A stretch of DNA of 64,000 bases from Glycomyces artemisiae (GCF_003002955.1 NZ_PVTJ01000006.1:124001-188000); one strand, 5' to 3'. Shown: positions 51,339 through 63,505, counted from the stretch's first letter. Notes: generated by a model not told the origin, from the letters alone. Made by a program: numbers and translations.

Positions 51339-52450
51339 TGGCCCATGACCTCGCTCACTTCAGGGAGCTGGTCCTTGTCGATTTGACCCCGCATCATTTC
51401 AATCGCTCGTACCGCGGAGATCTTCGCCTGCGAATACGCCTGCATTATCGCGTGAGCGACTTGCGGGGAGACGACTACGTTCTCAAGATCGGGCTGCGGT
51501 GCCCAACCGAGTGCGTCCATGAACTCCGCATGCGTGGGCGAGAGTCCCGCCCAGTCCTTGGCATCACGTTCGGCGATCGCTTGGGCCTCTACTCCCTGAC
51601 GGATCGCCAAGGACCACGACACTTTGTATCGAGCCGCGAGCTCGACCAGATCGGCTCGTTTGAGCCCGCCTGGGTAGTTGCTGAAGACGGCCGTCGGCAG
51701 CAGGAATTCGGACGCGAACGCGTCTATCACCGCTTCACGTTCCTGTCGCGATGCATGTACTCCGATGTCAGTGCTGTACTCGTCGCCCAGGAGGACATGC
51801 CCCAGCTCGTGGGCTGCAGTGGCTCTCCGGCGGCCGAGGTCAGACTGACGGTTGAGAATCGCTACCGCGAAATCGCCCTCGTTCAGGCTCGCCCCCTCGT
51901 CGTTCCTCCCCCCGGTCAGTCTGATGACCGCGTAGAAGAGCCCGACCTGTTCAGCGGGACGCATGAGCGTGGAGATCTCATCAGTGCCCAACTGGAGCCG
52001 GGAGCGGAGCCATCGAGCCGCCTCACGGCCTTCTTCGGGTGAGCCTTGACTTCCCTGATACCGAAGCGGGCGAGTCGCTTTAAGCATGTGCAGATCGATC
52101 AACTGCTTGACGTCGTCGCGCCAGGAGACCAGGGCGGTCTGCAGTCGGAACATCGCCGTCTCATCGCGTGTGGTTTCTTCGGCGACCAATCCGCTGCGTC
52201 GGGAGATGATCTCCGGAGGGTCCTCAAGCAGCTGATTCAAGGGCACCCCCAACGCTCGCCCGAGATGCGCCAGTTCCATTCCGTCGATCCTTCGCTCACC
52301 GCGCTCGATCTTCGAGATCGCACTCCGGTCGTCGAGTCCGATCTTGGAGGCAAGCTCAGCCTGGGTCAACCCGCCCGCCACCCGAGCACGGCGTACCCGT
52401 TCGCCGATCGCAGCCCACTCATCAAGCTTCATGGAGCGATATTCGCACAT
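51329..52450 (-). CDS. XRE-type regulator fused to ImmA/IrrE (COG2856) metallopeptidase
   Basis: 373 residues. The N-terminal helix-turn-helix (about 16-75: LTQAELASKIG, SAISKIERGERR) is joined to a zinc peptidase domain with the HELGH motif (about 214-218) followed by VIDAFASEFLLP. Such fusions act as antitoxins or as protease-controlled repressors; partner genes are often toxins or effectors downstream, as the PIN gene is here. I choose the ATG at 52448-52450 because AGAGG lies five bases upstream; an ATG at 52432 starts closer to the domain. Composition is low in GC for the window. The gene occupies the place where atpC would be expected. Confidence 0.85.
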   Translation of the reverse strand: MCEYRSMKLDEWAAIGERVRRARVAGGLTQAELASKIGLDDRSAISKIERGERRIDGMELAHLGRALGVPLNQLLEDPPEIISRRSGLVAEETTRDETAMFRLQTALVSWRDDVKQLIDLHMLKATRPLRYQGSQGSPEEGREAARWLRSRLQLGTDEISTLMRPAEQVGLFYAVIRLTGGRNDEGASLNEGDFAVAILNRQSDLGRRRATAAHELGHVLLGDEYSTDIGVHASRQEREAVIDAFASEFLLPTAVFSNYPGGLKRADLVELAARYKVSWSLAIRQGVEAQAIAERDAKDWAGLSPTHAEFMDALGWAPQPDLENVVVSPQVAHAIMQAYSQAKISAVRAIEMMRGQIDKDQLPEVSEVMGQWR

Positions 52451-52499
52451 CTTGGCCTCTGAGACCAGCGACACACGAGTTCGATGCGGAACTTTTACA

Positions 52500-52524
52500 A
52501 GAATAATCTCTGGTGACTAGCCAC
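52500..52524 (-). promoter_or_regulatory. Candidate promoter and autoregulatory operator of the XRE-PIN pair
   Basis: On the minus strand TATTCT (52505-52500) may be the -10. Just upstream GTGGCTAGTCAC (52524-52513) is a near-perfect dyad centred on CTAG, the sort of site an XRE dimer would use to repress its own promoter. A third CTAG occurs beside it. Confidence 0.4.
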
Positions 52525-52580
52525 TAGATCGCTGATGTGGTATTGCAGCGACGTTCTTTTCACGCCGCACTCGGTTACGG

Positions 52581-52616
52581 GAACGGCCCCGGAACCGCGC
52601 GGTTCCGGGGCCGTTC
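52581..52616 (-). terminator. ATP synthase operon terminator
   Basis: Perfect 16-bp stem (GAACGGCCCCGGAACC and complement at 52581-52596 and 52601-52616) with a GCGC loop, 22 bp after the atpD stop. Confidence 0.88.
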
Positions 52617-52638
52617 GCCTTGTCGCTGCAAGCAGGTG

Positions 52639-55007
<2,369 letters not shown>

Positions 55008-55009
55008 GG

Positions 55010-56644
55010 CTAACCCTTCTTGACGCGCTTGACGGTCTCGACGTCGACGTCGCCCTCAAGGGCGTCCTCGGCGATGTCGGTCACGTGCAGGTCGTCGACG
55101 TTGGCCTTGAACATCTGCTTGAACTTGGCGACGGCGCGCTTGAGGGTGTCCTCGATGTCGCCCGCGACCTTGTCCTTGCCCGCGTTGAGCTGGGCGACGA
55201 CGTCCTTGTGGTTGGCGCGCATGTAGGTCAGGAACTCGCTCTCGAACCGGCGCACCTCCCCGACGGGGATGTCGTCGAGCTCGCCCGCGGTGCCGGCCCA
55301 GATCGAGATGGTCTCCTCGCCCATGGGGAGCGGCGCGGCCACGCCCTGCTTGAGGAGCTCGACCATGCGCAGACCGCGGTCCAGCTGCGCGCGGGACGCG
55401 GCGTCCAGGTCGGACGCGAAGGCCGCGAAGGCCTCCAGGTCGCGGTACTGGGCCAGGTCCAGACGCAGCGAGCCCGCGACCGAGCGCATGCCCTTGGTCT
55501 GGGCGGCGCCGCCGACTCGGGACACCGACGTGCCGACGTTGATCGCCGGGCGCACGCCCGAGTTGAACAGGCCCTCTTCGAGGAAGACCTGGCCGTCGGT
55601 GATCGAGATGACGTTGGTCGGGATGAACTGCGAGATGTCGCCGGCCTTGGTCTCGATGATCGGCAGACCGGTCAGCGAGCCCGCGCCCAGCTCGTCGGAG
55701 AGCTTCGCGCAGCGCTCCAGCAGGCGGGAGTGCAGGTAGAAGACGTCACCGGGGAAGGCCTCGCGGCCCGGGGGACGACGCAGCAGCAGCGACACGGTGC
55801 GGTACGCCTCGGCCTGCTTCGACAGGTCGTCGAAGACGATGAGGACGTGCTTGCCGCCGTACATCCAGTGCTGGCCGATGGCCGAACCGGTGTAGGGGGC
55901 CAGGTACTTCAGGCCCGCCGGCTCGTCGGCGTTCGCCGCGACGATGGTGGTGTACTCCATCGCCCCGTGCTCTTCGAGCATGCCCTTGATGCCCGCGACG
56001 GTCGAGCCCTTCTGGCCGATCGCGACGTAGATGCAGCGCAGCTGCTTGTTCGGGTCGCCGGACTCCCAGTTCGCGCGCTGGTTGATGATCGTGTCGATCG
56101 CGACCTGCGTCTTGCCGGTCTTGCGGTCGCCGATGATCAGCTGGCGCTGGCCGCGGCCGATGGGGGTCATCGAGTCGATGGCCTTGATGCCGGTCTCGAC
56201 CGGCTCGGACACCGACTGGCGGTTGATGACGTTCGGGGCCTGGGCTTCGAGCTCGCGCTCGCCCTCGGCCTCGATCGGTCCGAGGTCGTCGATGGGGTTG
56301 CCCAGGGCGTCGACGACGCGGCCCAGGAACTTGTCGCCGACCGGCACCGAGAGGACCTTGCCGGTCCGCTTGACGGGCTGGCCCTCGCCGACCTTGGTCG
56401 GGTCGCCGAGGAGCACGGCGCCGATCTCGCGCACGTCGAGGTTCAGGGCCAGGCCCATCACGCCGCCCTCGAACTCCAGGAGCTCGTTGGCCATGGCGGA
56501 CGGGAGGCCCTCGACGACGGCGATGCCGTCGCCGGCGCTGGTGACGGTACCGACCTCTTCGCGGGTGATCTCCGGCCGGTACGACGAGACGTACGCGTCG
56601 AGCGCGTTGCGGATCTCGTCAGAGGAGATGGTCAATTCAGCCAT
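55010..56644 (-). CDS. atpA: ATP synthase F1 subunit alpha
   Basis: Non-catalytic nucleotide-binding subunit. 544 residues with P-loop [35 protein letters not shown] (shortened motif [11 protein letters not shown]), signature [14 protein letters not shown]. The C-terminus is extended by about 30 residues compared with E. coli, ending [17 protein letters not shown] and a basic tail; actinobacterial alpha subunits often carry such an extension, which in mycobacteria restrains ATP hydrolysis (known there). Confidence 0.97.
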   Translation of the reverse strand: MAELTISSDEIRNALDAYVSSYRPEITREEVGTVTSAGDGIAVVEGLPSAMANELLEFEGGVMGLALNLDVREIGAVLLGDPTKVGEGQPVKRTGKVLSVPVGDKFLGRVVDALGNPIDDLGPIEAEGERELEAQAPNVINRQSVSEPVETGIKAIDSMTPIGRGQRQLIIGDRKTGKTQVAIDTIINQRANWESGDPNKQLRCIYVAIGQKGSTVAGIKGMLEEHGAMEYTTIVAANADEPAGLKYLAPYTGSAIGQHWMYGGKHVLIVFDDLSKQAEAYRTVSLLLRRPPGREAFPGDVFYLHSRLLERCAKLSDELGAGSLTGLPIIETKAGDISQFIPTNVISITDGQVFLEEGLFNSGVRPAINVGTSVSRVGGAAQTKGMRSVAGSLRLDLAQYRDLEAFAAFASDLDAASRAQLDRGLRMVELLKQGVAAPLPMGEETISIWAGTAGELDDIPVGEVRRFESEFLTYMRANHKDVVAQLNAGKDKVAGDIEDTLKRAVAKFKQMFKANVDDLHVTDIAEDALEGDVDVETVKRVKKG

Positions 56645-56678
56645 CTGAACGTTTCCCTTTCTGTTGCTACCGGCTGGA

Positions 56679-57500
56679 TCAGCGTCCGGCCAAGGCTTGG
56701 CGGGCTTCGTCGAGGCGGCGCGAGACGGAGCCGTCCCACAGGTCCGAGCCGACTTGCACCCGGATGCCCCCGACGATCGCGGGGTCGACGGTGACCTTGA
56801 GCGCCACCGGGCGGCCGTAGACGAGGGTGAGCTTGGCGCCGAGCTGGCGCTCGCCGTTCTCGTCGAGCGGCCTGGCCACGGTCACGTAGGCCACGGACTC
56901 GTCGCGGGCCGCCGCGGCGGTCTCGACCAGGTAGGCCAGCGAGGCGTGGAAGCTGCGCCCGCCGATGCCGTGGCATGCGGCGGCCGCGAGCTTCACCGTC
57001 ACCGGCTCGGCCTTGCCGTCGAGCAGCCGCTCGGTGAGCTCGGCCCGGCCCTTGGGGTCGGTGCCGGTGGCGCCGAGGACCGAGGCGAGCTCGGCGTCGC
57101 CGTCGACGAGCCGTCCGAAGCGGAACAGCTGGTCTTCGACGTTCGCCAGGCTGCCGTCCTTGGCGGCGGCGAGCAGCAGCGCCTCGACGGCGAGCTGCTC
57201 GGTGCCGTCCACCAGTTCGGACGGGCTGCTCCAGCGGCCGCGCACCAGGGCGGCGACCACGTCAGCGGCGGTGTCGCCGACTTGACCGGCGAGGAGCCCG
57301 CGGAGCAGGCCCTCGCGGTCGTCCGCCTCGCGGGCGGGGTCGGACAGGGCGCGACGCAGCCGAGGCTGGTCGACGAGGAACCGCGTCACTCCCAGCAGCT
57401 GATCGCCGCACTCGGTGAGCTGCCCGGCCGAGGAGCCGGAGGCGGCGGCCTCCAGCACGGCCCGGCCGGCCTCGATGCTTTCGCGTCCAGTCGTCGACAT
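56679..57500 (-). CDS. atpH: ATP synthase F1 subunit delta
   Basis: Stalk subunit joining F1 to the peripheral b stalk. 273 residues, longer than the roughly 180 of E. coli but usual for actinobacteria. The C-terminal part has the family motif [24 protein letters not shown]. The ATG overlaps the last base of the atpF stop (TGATG). Confidence 0.94.
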   Translation of the reverse strand: MSTTGRESIEAGRAVLEAAASGSSAGQLTECGDQLLGVTRFLVDQPRLRRALSDPAREADDREGLLRGLLAGQVGDTAADVVAALVRGRWSSPSELVDGTEQLAVEALLLAAAKDGSLANVEDQLFRFGRLVDGDAELASVLGATGTDPKGRAELTERLLDGKAEPVTVKLAAAACHGIGGRSFHASLAYLVETAAAARDESVAYVTVARPLDENGERQLGAKLTLVYGRPVALKVTVDPAIVGGIRVQVGSDLWDGSVSRRLDEARQALAGR

Positions 57501-58042
57501 CAGCGCGCTCCGCTCGTCTCGGCCGTGTCGTCCGCGATCTCGGCCAGGAACTGGTCGACGGTCGCGGTCGTGTCGGCGTCGCCGGCGAGGCGCTGGCCGA
57601 TGATCTTCCCGGCCAGGTCGACCGCCAGGTTCCCGACCTCGCTGCGCAGCTCGCGGACGAGCTGCTGGCGCGAGGCCTCGACCTGGGCGTGCCCGGCCGC
57701 GATGATCCGGTTGGACTCCTCGCGGGCGGAGACGAGGATCTCCTCCTTGGCGGCCACGGCGTCGGCGCGGGCCTCGTCGCGGATCGCGGCGGCCTCCTCC
57801 TGCGCTGCGGCGAGCTTCCGGCGGTATTCCTCCAGCGTCTGGTTGGCCTCTTCCTGAGCCCGCTCAGCGCGCTCGATGCCGCCTTCGATCGCGTCCACCC
57901 GTGCCTCGAACGTCTTCTCCATGCGGGGGAAGACGAACTTGATGAGCACGAAGCACAGCAGACCGAAAGCGATGGCCCCGATCAGCATTTCCTGCCAGAT
58001 CGGGAAGAGGATCCCGGCCCCTCCTTCGGCGGCGTGAATCAT
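57500..58042 (-). CDS. atpF: ATP synthase F0 subunit b
   Basis: Peripheral stalk. 180 residues: one transmembrane helix (about 12-36) followed by a long charged coiled coil starting RMEKTFEARVDAIEGGIERA. ATG start; 21 bp after atpE. Confidence 0.95.
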   Translation of the reverse strand: MIHAAEGGAGILFPIWQEMLIGAIAFGLLCFVLIKFVFPRMEKTFEARVDAIEGGIERAERAQEEANQTLEEYRRKLAAAQEEAAAIRDEARADAVAAKEEILVSAREESNRIIAAGHAQVEASRQQLVRELRSEVGNLAVDLAGKIIGQRLAGDADTTATVDQFLAEIADDTAETSGAR

Positions 58043-58063
58043 GATGACTCCCTTGAAGGGTTA

Positions 58064-58279
58064 CTAGTTGCCGCCGCCGAGGGCGAAGGCGAGGACGAGG
58101 CCGAACAGCGCGAGCACCTCGACGAGGGCAAAGCCCATGAACAGCATCGGGCGGGTGATGCCGGCCGATTCGGGCTGGCGGGCGGTGGCGGTGATCCACG
58201 CGGCGAAGATGAGGGCAACACCGATGCCGGGGCCGATCGCAGCGAGGCCGTAACCGATGACGTTGACGGAGCCTTCCAT
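58064..58279 (-). CDS. atpE: ATP synthase F0 subunit c
   Basis: Rotor-ring proteolipid of 71 residues: two hydrophobic helices joined by the polar loop TARQPES. The proton-carrying carboxylate is Glu54 in FALVEVLALFG. Glycine-rich first helix (GPGIGVALIFA). The sequence gives no sodium-binding signature that I can see, so proton coupling is likely. Confidence 0.96.
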   Translation of the reverse strand: MEGSVNVIGYGLAAIGPGIGVALIFAAWITATARQPESAGITRPMLFMGFALVEVLALFGLVLAFALGGGN

Positions 58280-58377
58280 CTGGCTTTCTCCTAGGTGTCA
58301 GCGTGGCGTGACCGTCACGCGCACGATGTTGTTCAATTGCGAAATCTCTGGGTGAGGGGTGGAAGCTTCGGGGAGCT

Positions 58378-59190
58378 CTAGTGCTCTTCCGCGAGGGACC
58401 CCTGGATGTACATGCCCGTCAGGAGCGTGAAGACGTACGCCTGGAGCAGGATGACGATAAGCTCGAAGAGGGTCATCGCGATGCCCATGCCGAACGAGAA
58501 GATCGACAGGCCCTGGATGAAGAAGTTGCTGGAGTTGAGCATCTCGAACCCGCCGAGGATGAACACCAGCAGGATGAGGTGGCCCGCGAACATGTTCGCG
58601 AAGAGCCGCAGGGCCAGGGTGACCGGGCGCAGGATGATGTTCTGGAGGATCTCGATCGGGATCAGCAGCGGGTAGATGAACGCCGGGGCGCCCGGGGGCA
58701 CGACCGTGATCTTCAGCCACTTGCCCAGGCCGTGCTGCTTGATGCCGACCCAGACGTACATGATCCACGAGAGGATCGCCAGCATCGCCGGGAACGCGAT
58801 GTGCGCGTTCGGCGAGATCTGGATGCCGGGCACGATGGCCCAGAAGTTCATGAGGACGATGAACAGGAACAGGGTCGCGAGGTACGGGGCGAACTTCACG
58901 CCGTCCTTCTTGCCCATGAGGTCGATGGCGACGGTGTTCCGGATGAAGCCGTAGGCGGACTCGGCCAGCCACTGCTTCTTGGTGGGGACGATCTGGGGCT
59001 TGCGGTAGGCCCACAGGAAGAAGACGATGAGGATCGCGACGGTCAGCCACACACCGAGCGTGATGGTGGTGAACATGTGGGCGAGCGCGGTCCCGGTGAG
59101 CCCGGAGAACCAGTCGGCAAAGTCAAAGCTGTGGATACCGGGCGGGAAGTGGGACTCCCCTTCGGCCAGCACGATGGCTGAGTCGGTCAC
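58378..59190 (-). CDS. atpB: ATP synthase F0 subunit a
   Basis: Proton half-channel subunit. 270 residues with five to six helices; the essential Arg lies in LALRLFANMFAGHLI. The start at the GTG 59188-59190 is preferred since AGAGG lies ten bases upstream; an in-frame GTG three codons earlier sits too close to that site. Follows AtpZ by 38 bp. Confidence 0.94.
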   Translation of the reverse strand: MTDSAIVLAEGESHFPPGIHSFDFADWFSGLTGTALAHMFTTITLGVWLTVAILIVFFLWAYRKPQIVPTKKQWLAESAYGFIRNTVAIDLMGKKDGVKFAPYLATLFLFIVLMNFWAIVPGIQISPNAHIAFPAMLAILSWIMYVWVGIKQHGLGKWLKITVVPPGAPAFIYPLLIPIEILQNIILRPVTLALRLFANMFAGHLILLVFILGGFEMLNSSNFFIQGLSIFSFGMGIAMTLFELIVILLQAYVFTLLTGMYIQGSLAEEH

Positions 59191-59228
59191 GCGAGCCACG
59201 CCTCTCAGTCAGTGTCGGTCACAAAAAA

Positions 59229-59447
59229 CTACGGCGACATCTGCTTGATGAGCAGGTACATCCCCGCTCCAGCACCGACCAGCATCCCTACCAGGAGCCC
59301 GACTTTGGGCAGTCCGAGCCACAGGTCGACGAGATATCCGAGACCACCCCAGACGATGATCCCGGACAGCAGATATCCCAGAGCGCGCCAGCCCATGTCC
59401 GAACCGTCGGGCTGGGGCTTGCGTTCGGGGGGTTCCATGTCGGCCAT
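59229..59447 (-). CDS. AtpZ/AtpI-family small membrane protein
   Basis: 72 residues: an N-terminal polar stretch (MEPPERKPQPDGSDMG) and two hydrophobic helices (about 20-38 and 45-66), the AtpZ (F0F1-ATPase assembly, Mg/Ca transport-like) pattern. ATG at 59445-59447 has no clear ribosome site; a TAGAGT ten bases upstream may be the -10 of a nearly leaderless transcript for the atp genes. An alternative ATG is three codons later. Precedes atpB. Confidence 0.75.
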   Translation of the reverse strand: MADMEPPERKPQPDGSDMGWRALGYLLSGIIVWGGLGYLVDLWLGLPKVGLLVGMLVGAGAGMYLLIKQMSP

Positions 59448-59579
59448 GTCGGATTGAACTCTAACAGCTACTGAGCAGGAACTGCCCAGCGGGTTCGCTG
59501 AGATGAGCGCCATCCGTGCGCAATTGTCAACCTCCACGAAACACCGCGTGTCGCATCGCAAGCGGGCGTCAAGGACGCG

Positions 59580-59981
59580 TCAAGACGGCTGGTCGAGCTC
59601 GATGTAAGGAATCTTGGCCTTATATGCCCAGACAGCCTGGGTCGCGAGCCACGCGACGGCGCCGCCGACGATCCCGCAGGCGAAGGGGAGCAACGCATTC
59701 GGAACCGTCGATTGGACCGTCCACAATGCAAAAAACGCGACTACGAGCTTGAACGCGTATGTGATCAAAGCCATAGGCAGGGTGAGACGCAGGTCAATCT
59801 TCTCGGCTGCTGCGACCGCTTGCACCGAGCCGGCGAAACCCAAGGCGGCCAACGCTACTCCTGCCGGAGCGCCCCACGCGCCGGGCCCGCCCGCGGTGAT
59901 CCAGCCGGCGACCGCCGCGATCACCGCGGCGATCCCGGCGACGGCGAAGCACGGCTTCAGGAAGCCCCTGGCGGTCGTCAC
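59580..59981 (-). CDS. AtpI-like membrane protein of the ATP synthase operon
   Basis: 133 residues with four hydrophobic helices, ending in a short polar tail YKAKIPYIELDQPS. Position and topology match the i protein encoded upstream of atpB in streptomycetes, thought to help c-ring assembly. GTG start (59979-59981) with GGAGGG six bases upstream, overlapping the phosphatase stop (GTGA). A 132-bp gap follows before AtpZ. Confidence 0.78.
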   Translation of the reverse strand: MTTARGFLKPCFAVAGIAAVIAAVAGWITAGGPGAWGAPAGVALAALGFAGSVQAVAAAEKIDLRLTLPMALITYAFKLVVAFFALWTVQSTVPNALLPFACGIVGGAVAWLATQAVWAYKAKIPYIELDQPS

Positions 59982-60529
59982 GACGGACCCTCCAGGGCCG
60001 CCGCGACGGGCTTGAGGGCCGCTTCGAGCTGGTCGGCGATCCGCGCGTACTCCGTGCGGCTCATCCCCCACGGGTCCGCCAGGTCGGCGTCCTCGTAGTC
60101 GCCGCGCCGCGCCTCGGCGAGCGCGAGGAGGGCCTTGCCGCGGGTGTGCACGTCGCCCTCGGGCAGCTCGGCCGCGGCGTCGGCGGCGATGCGGCCGAAG
60201 GTGCGCACGAGGAAGGTCTTCCCGGCGGCCTCGGGGTAGGACTCGGCGATGAACTCGGCGTGCCCGGCCGTGGCGACGAGGATCAGGTCCGAGGCCGCGA
60301 CGTGGGCGCGGACGAGGTGCCGGGCGCCGTGCCCGGCGGACTCGTAGCCGCGGTCCTCCAGTTCGCGCGCGGAGAACGGCTGCATGTCGTCGCCCTCGTG
60401 CCACGACGAGGTCCCGGCACCGTGGTTGTACACGGCGTCGCCGGTGAGGCCGTCGAGGATGCGCTCGGACATGGGCGACCGGCAGATGTTGCCGGTGCAC
60501 ACGTGGAGGACCGAGAAGGGCGCGCTCAC
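59978..60529 (-). CDS. Low-molecular-weight protein-tyrosine-phosphatase-like protein
   Basis: 183 residues. Active-site loop VCTGNICRSPM (CxxxxxR-S) near residue 11 and the general acid DLADPWG near 152, the complete LMW-PTP set. It may act on arginine- or tyrosine-phosphorylated proteins. Note that an LMW phosphatase is a usual partner of polysaccharide BY-kinases, but here it is about 10 kb from the polysaccharide locus and lies in a translation/ATP operon. GTG start overlapping the tsaC stop (GTGA). Confidence 0.9.
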   Translation of the reverse strand: MSAPFSVLHVCTGNICRSPMSERILDGLTGDAVYNHGAGTSSWHEGDDMQPFSARELEDRGYESAGHGARHLVRAHVAASDLILVATAGHAEFIAESYPEAAGKTFLVRTFGRIAADAAAELPEGDVHTRGKALLALAEARRGDYEDADLADPWGMSRTEYARIADQLEAALKPVAAALEGPS

Positions 60530-61269
60530 GCGGAGCTCTCCTCGGCGGGGGCGTCGTCGGCGGCCTCGGGAGCCTCGGCGTTCTCGTCCTGCTCCTGGTC
60601 CTCGGGGCGCTGGCCGGGGCCGTAGCCGTCGCGGTCGAGCGTGTCGGGGACGATCTTGCGGATCTGCTCCAGGGTCAGGGCGCCCTCGCGCAGCAGCTGC
60701 GGCGGGTGCGCCACGCAGTCGACGATCGTCGAGGGCAGGTTGTCCTCGCTGGGCCCGGCCTCCAGGTACACGGAGACGTCGGAGCCGAGCTGGGCCTTCG
60801 CGTCGGTGGCGGTCTCGGCCGGGGGCTGGCCGGTCTTGTTCGCGGAGGACACGGCCATGGGGCCGGTCTCCTTGAGCAGCTCGATCGCGAGCGGGTGCAG
60901 CGGCATGCGCACCGCGACGGTGCCGTCGGTGTCGCCGAGATCCCAGGTCAGGGTCGGGGTGTAGGGCACCACGACGGTGAGCGGGCCGGGCCAGAACGCC
61001 TCGATGAGCTCCTTCGCGGAGTCGGGCACGTCGGAGGCGATGCCGTCGAGGGCGCGCTTGGAGCCCACGAGGACCGGCGGGGCCATGTCGCGCCCGCGGC
61101 CCTTGGCGGCGAGGAGCGCCTTCACGGCGGCGTGGTTGAACGCGTCACAGCCGATCCCGTAGACGGTGTCGGTGGGGATGACGACCAGGCGGCCGCCGGT
61201 GACGGCGCGCGCGGCGGACTTGATGCCGGTGGCGCGGTCCTTGATCTTCCTGCAATTGAACAGCCTCAC
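60526..61269 (-). CDS. tsaC: L-threonylcarbamoyladenylate synthase (Sua5/YwlC/YrdC)
   Basis: Makes the activated threonylcarbamoyl group for the t6A37 modification of ANN-reading tRNAs. 247 residues. The YrdC domain (about 1-205) has PTDTVYGIGCD, KGRGRDMAPPVLV, FWPGPLTVV and AVSSANKTGQ. The last 35 residues form an acidic, low-complexity tail. GTG start overlapping the prmC stop (GTGA). Confidence 0.93.
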   Translation of the reverse strand: MRLFNCRKIKDRATGIKSAARAVTGGRLVVIPTDTVYGIGCDAFNHAAVKALLAAKGRGRDMAPPVLVGSKRALDGIASDVPDSAKELIEAFWPGPLTVVVPYTPTLTWDLGDTDGTVAVRMPLHPLAIELLKETGPMAVSSANKTGQPPAETATDAKAQLGSDVSVYLEAGPSEDNLPSTIVDCVAHPPQLLREGALTLEQIRKIVPDTLDRDGYGPGQRPEDQEQDENAEAPEAADDAPAEESSA

Positions 61270-62102
61270 GGCAGCAAGCCTAGCCTTCCCGTAGCGAACC
61301 TCGGCCGGCCGGCGAGGTCGTCGTGGTCCTCCGCATCGGTGAATCCGCTGACACGGAGGATCTCCGGCGCCACCGTGCCGTGGGTGTCGTCGTGCTCGAA
61401 CCCGAACCACCCGCCGGGCTTGAGCCACTTCGCGGCGCGCACGGCGAGCGGCTGGATGACCGCGAGCCCGGCCTCGGCGGCGTAGACGGCCCCCGACGGG
61501 TCGAATTCGACCTCGGGGGCCACTTCGATCTCGAACGGCACGTACGGCGGGTTCGCGGTGACGAGGTCGGCGAGGCCGTCGAGCTCGTTCAGGGTGGAGG
61601 CGGCGGTCGCGTCGGCGAGCACGGGCACCGCGTTCGTGCCTTCGAGGTTCGATTCGAGCCATTCGAAGGCGTCGGGGTCGACCTCGACGGCCCAGACGCG
61701 GGCGTCGGGCCGCTCGGTGGCGATCGAGTACGCGACGGCGCCGGAGCCGGAGCACGCGTCGATGACGGTGCCGCCCTCCGGCAAGTGGGCGAGCGCCCAG
61801 TCCACGAGGAGCTCGGTCTCGGGCCGGGGCACGAACACGCCGGGGCCGACCGCGAGCTCGCCGTAGCGGAACGCGGCCGAGCCGGTGAGGTGCTGGAGCG
61901 GCTCGCGGGCGGCGCGGCGCGCCACGAGCGCGTCGAACTCGGCGCGCTGCCGCTCGTCGGGCCCGTCGGCGATGAGCAGCTGCGCGCGGGTGAGCCCCGA
62001 GACGTGGGCGGCGAGCAGCTCGGCGTCGTTCCGCGGCGAGTGGACGCCGGCCGCCGCGAGCAGCGTCGCGGCGGCGGCCACGGTGTCAGTCCAGGTCGTC
62101 AC
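61266..62102 (-). CDS. prmC: Release-factor glutamine methyltransferase
   Basis: Methylates the GGQ glutamine of the release factors. 278 residues: helical N-terminal domain, [18 protein letters not shown] motif [15 protein letters not shown] and catalytic NPPYVP. Directly follows and overlaps its substrate gene prfA (GTGA). Confidence 0.95.
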   Translation of the reverse strand: MTTWTDTVAAAATLLAAAGVHSPRNDAELLAAHVSGLTRAQLLIADGPDERQRAEFDALVARRAAREPLQHLTGSAAFRYGELAVGPGVFVPRPETELLVDWALAHLPEGGTVIDACSGSGAVAYSIATERPDARVWAVEVDPDAFEWLESNLEGTNAVPVLADATAASTLNELDGLADLVTANPPYVPFEIEVAPEVEFDPSGAVYAAEAGLAVIQPLAVRAAKWLKPGGWFGFEHDDTHGTVAPEILRVSGFTDAEDHDDLAGRPRFATGRLGLLP

Positions 62103-63184
62103 TCAGAACCGCGCGCCATGCGCTCGGCGCGGTCGGCTGCGGCGAGGGCGTCGAGGACCTCGTCGAGGGCGCCGTCCATGACCTGGTCGAGGTTGTACGC
62201 GGTGAAGCCGACGCGGTGGTCGGTGAGCCGGTTCTGCGGGAAGTTGTACGTGCGGATGCGCTCGGACCGGTCGGCGGTGCGCACCTGCGAGAGCCGCGCG
62301 GCCCCGGCCGCGGCGGCGGCCTCCTCCTGCTGCTTCGCGAGCAGGCGGGCGCGCAGGACCTTGATCGCCGCCTCCTTGTTCTGGAGCTGGCTCTTCTCGT
62401 TCTGCGAGGTGACGACGACGCCGGTGGGCACGTGCGTGAGGCGCACCGCGGAGTCGGTGGTGTTGACCGACTGGCCGCCGGGCCCGGAGGACCGGTACAC
62501 GTCGACCCGCACGTCGTTCATGTTCAGCTCGAAGTCGACCTCCTCGGCCTCGGGCATGACGACGACCGCGGCCGCGGAGGTGTGGACGCGGCCCTGCGAC
62601 TCGGTCACGGGCACGCGCTGCACGCGGTGCACGCCGCCCTCGAACTTCATGCGGGACCACACGCCGTTGCCGCCTTCGGGGTTCCCCTTGGTGCGCACGG
62701 CGATCGAGGAGTCCTTGACGCCGCCGAGGTCGGTGGGCACCATTTCGAGGGTCTCCACGCCCCAGCCCATGCGCTCGAAGTAACGCAGGTACATGCGCAT
62801 GAGGTCCCCGGCGAACAGGCCGGACTCCTCGCCGCCCGCGCCGGCCTTGATCTCGATGATGACGTCCTTGGCGTCGTCGGGGTCGCGCGGGACGAGCAGC
62901 TCCGCGAGCTTCTCCTCCAGCTCGGGGATGCGCTTGCGCAGCCCCTCGGCCTCCTCCGCGAAGTCGGCGTCCTCCTTCGCGAGCTCCTCGGCGGTCTCCA
63001 GGTCCTCCTTCGCCGTCGCGATGTCCTCGGCGGTCTTGGCGATCGGGGACAGCTCCGCGTAGCGGCGGCCGACCCGCCGGGCCTGCGCCGGGTCGGCGTG
63101 CAGGGCGGGGTCGCCCATCTGGACTTCGAGGTCGCGGTACTCCGCGATGAGCATTTCCAGGCGGTTGTCGGCTGCGGACGTCAT
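62099..63184 (-). CDS. prfA: Peptide chain release factor 1
   Basis: Recognises UAA/UAG stops. 361 residues with the catalytic GGQ in [17 protein letters not shown]. The anticodon-like region has VTESQG-type context. The [20 protein letters not shown] segment is typical. ATG start at 63182-63184. Codon use is ordinary for the window. Confidence 0.96.
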   Translation of the reverse strand: MTSAADNRLEMLIAEYRDLEVQMGDPALHADPAQARRVGRRYAELSPIAKTAEDIATAKEDLETAEELAKEDADFAEEAEGLRKRIPELEEKLAELLVPRDPDDAKDVIIEIKAGAGGEESGLFAGDLMRMYLRYFERMGWGVETLEMVPTDLGGVKDSSIAVRTKGNPEGGNGVWSRMKFEGGVHRVQRVPVTESQGRVHTSAAAVVVMPEAEEVDFELNMNDVRVDVYRSSGPGGQSVNTTDSAVRLTHVPTGVVVTSQNEKSQLQNKEAAIKVLRARLLAKQQEEAAAAAGAARLSQVRTADRSERIRTYNFPQNRLTDHRVGFTAYNLDQVMDGALDEVLDALAAADRAERMARGSE

Positions 63185-63232
63185 CTCTGTTCCTTAAGAA
63201 AGCCTTGCAAGACATCGGACGGGACGAAAAAC

Positions 63233-63265
63233 GCGGCGCCCGTGTCGCAGGGACACGGACGCCGC
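63233..63265 (-). terminator. rpmE intrinsic terminator
   Basis: 13-bp stem with one mismatch (GCGGCG-C-CCGTGTC / GGACACGG-A-CGCCGC) and GCAG loop, 9 bp past the rpmE stop. On the minus strand it is followed by GTTTTTCG, the clearest U-tract in the window. Confidence 0.88.
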
Positions 63266-63274
63266 GGAGCACAG

Positions 63275-63505
63275 CTACTTGCCGGCCTGGGCCTTCTCGG
63301 CAGCCTTGGCGTAGCGGGCCTTGAACTTGGCCACGCGACCGCCGGTGTCGAGGATGCGCTGCTTGCCGGTGTAGAACGGGTGGCACTTGTTGCAGGTCGC
63401 AGCCTGGATCTTGCCGCTGGTCACCGTCGACCGGGTGGTGAAGCTGTTCCCGCAGGAGCAGGTCACCTCGGTGACGACGTACTCAGGGTGGATGCCCTCT
63501 TTCAT
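63275..63505 (-). CDS. rpmE: 50S ribosomal protein L31
   Basis: 76 residues starting [11 protein letters not shown]. Cysteines in CSCG and CNKC give the zinc-containing form of L31. ATG at 63503-63505 with GGGAAG upstream; in-frame upstream codons are not family-like. Lies between rho and prfA with its own terminator. Confidence 0.96.
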   Translation of the reverse strand: MKEGIHPEYVVTEVTCSCGNSFTTRSTVTSGKIQAATCNKCHPFYTGKQRILDTGGRVAKFKARYAKAAEKAQAGK

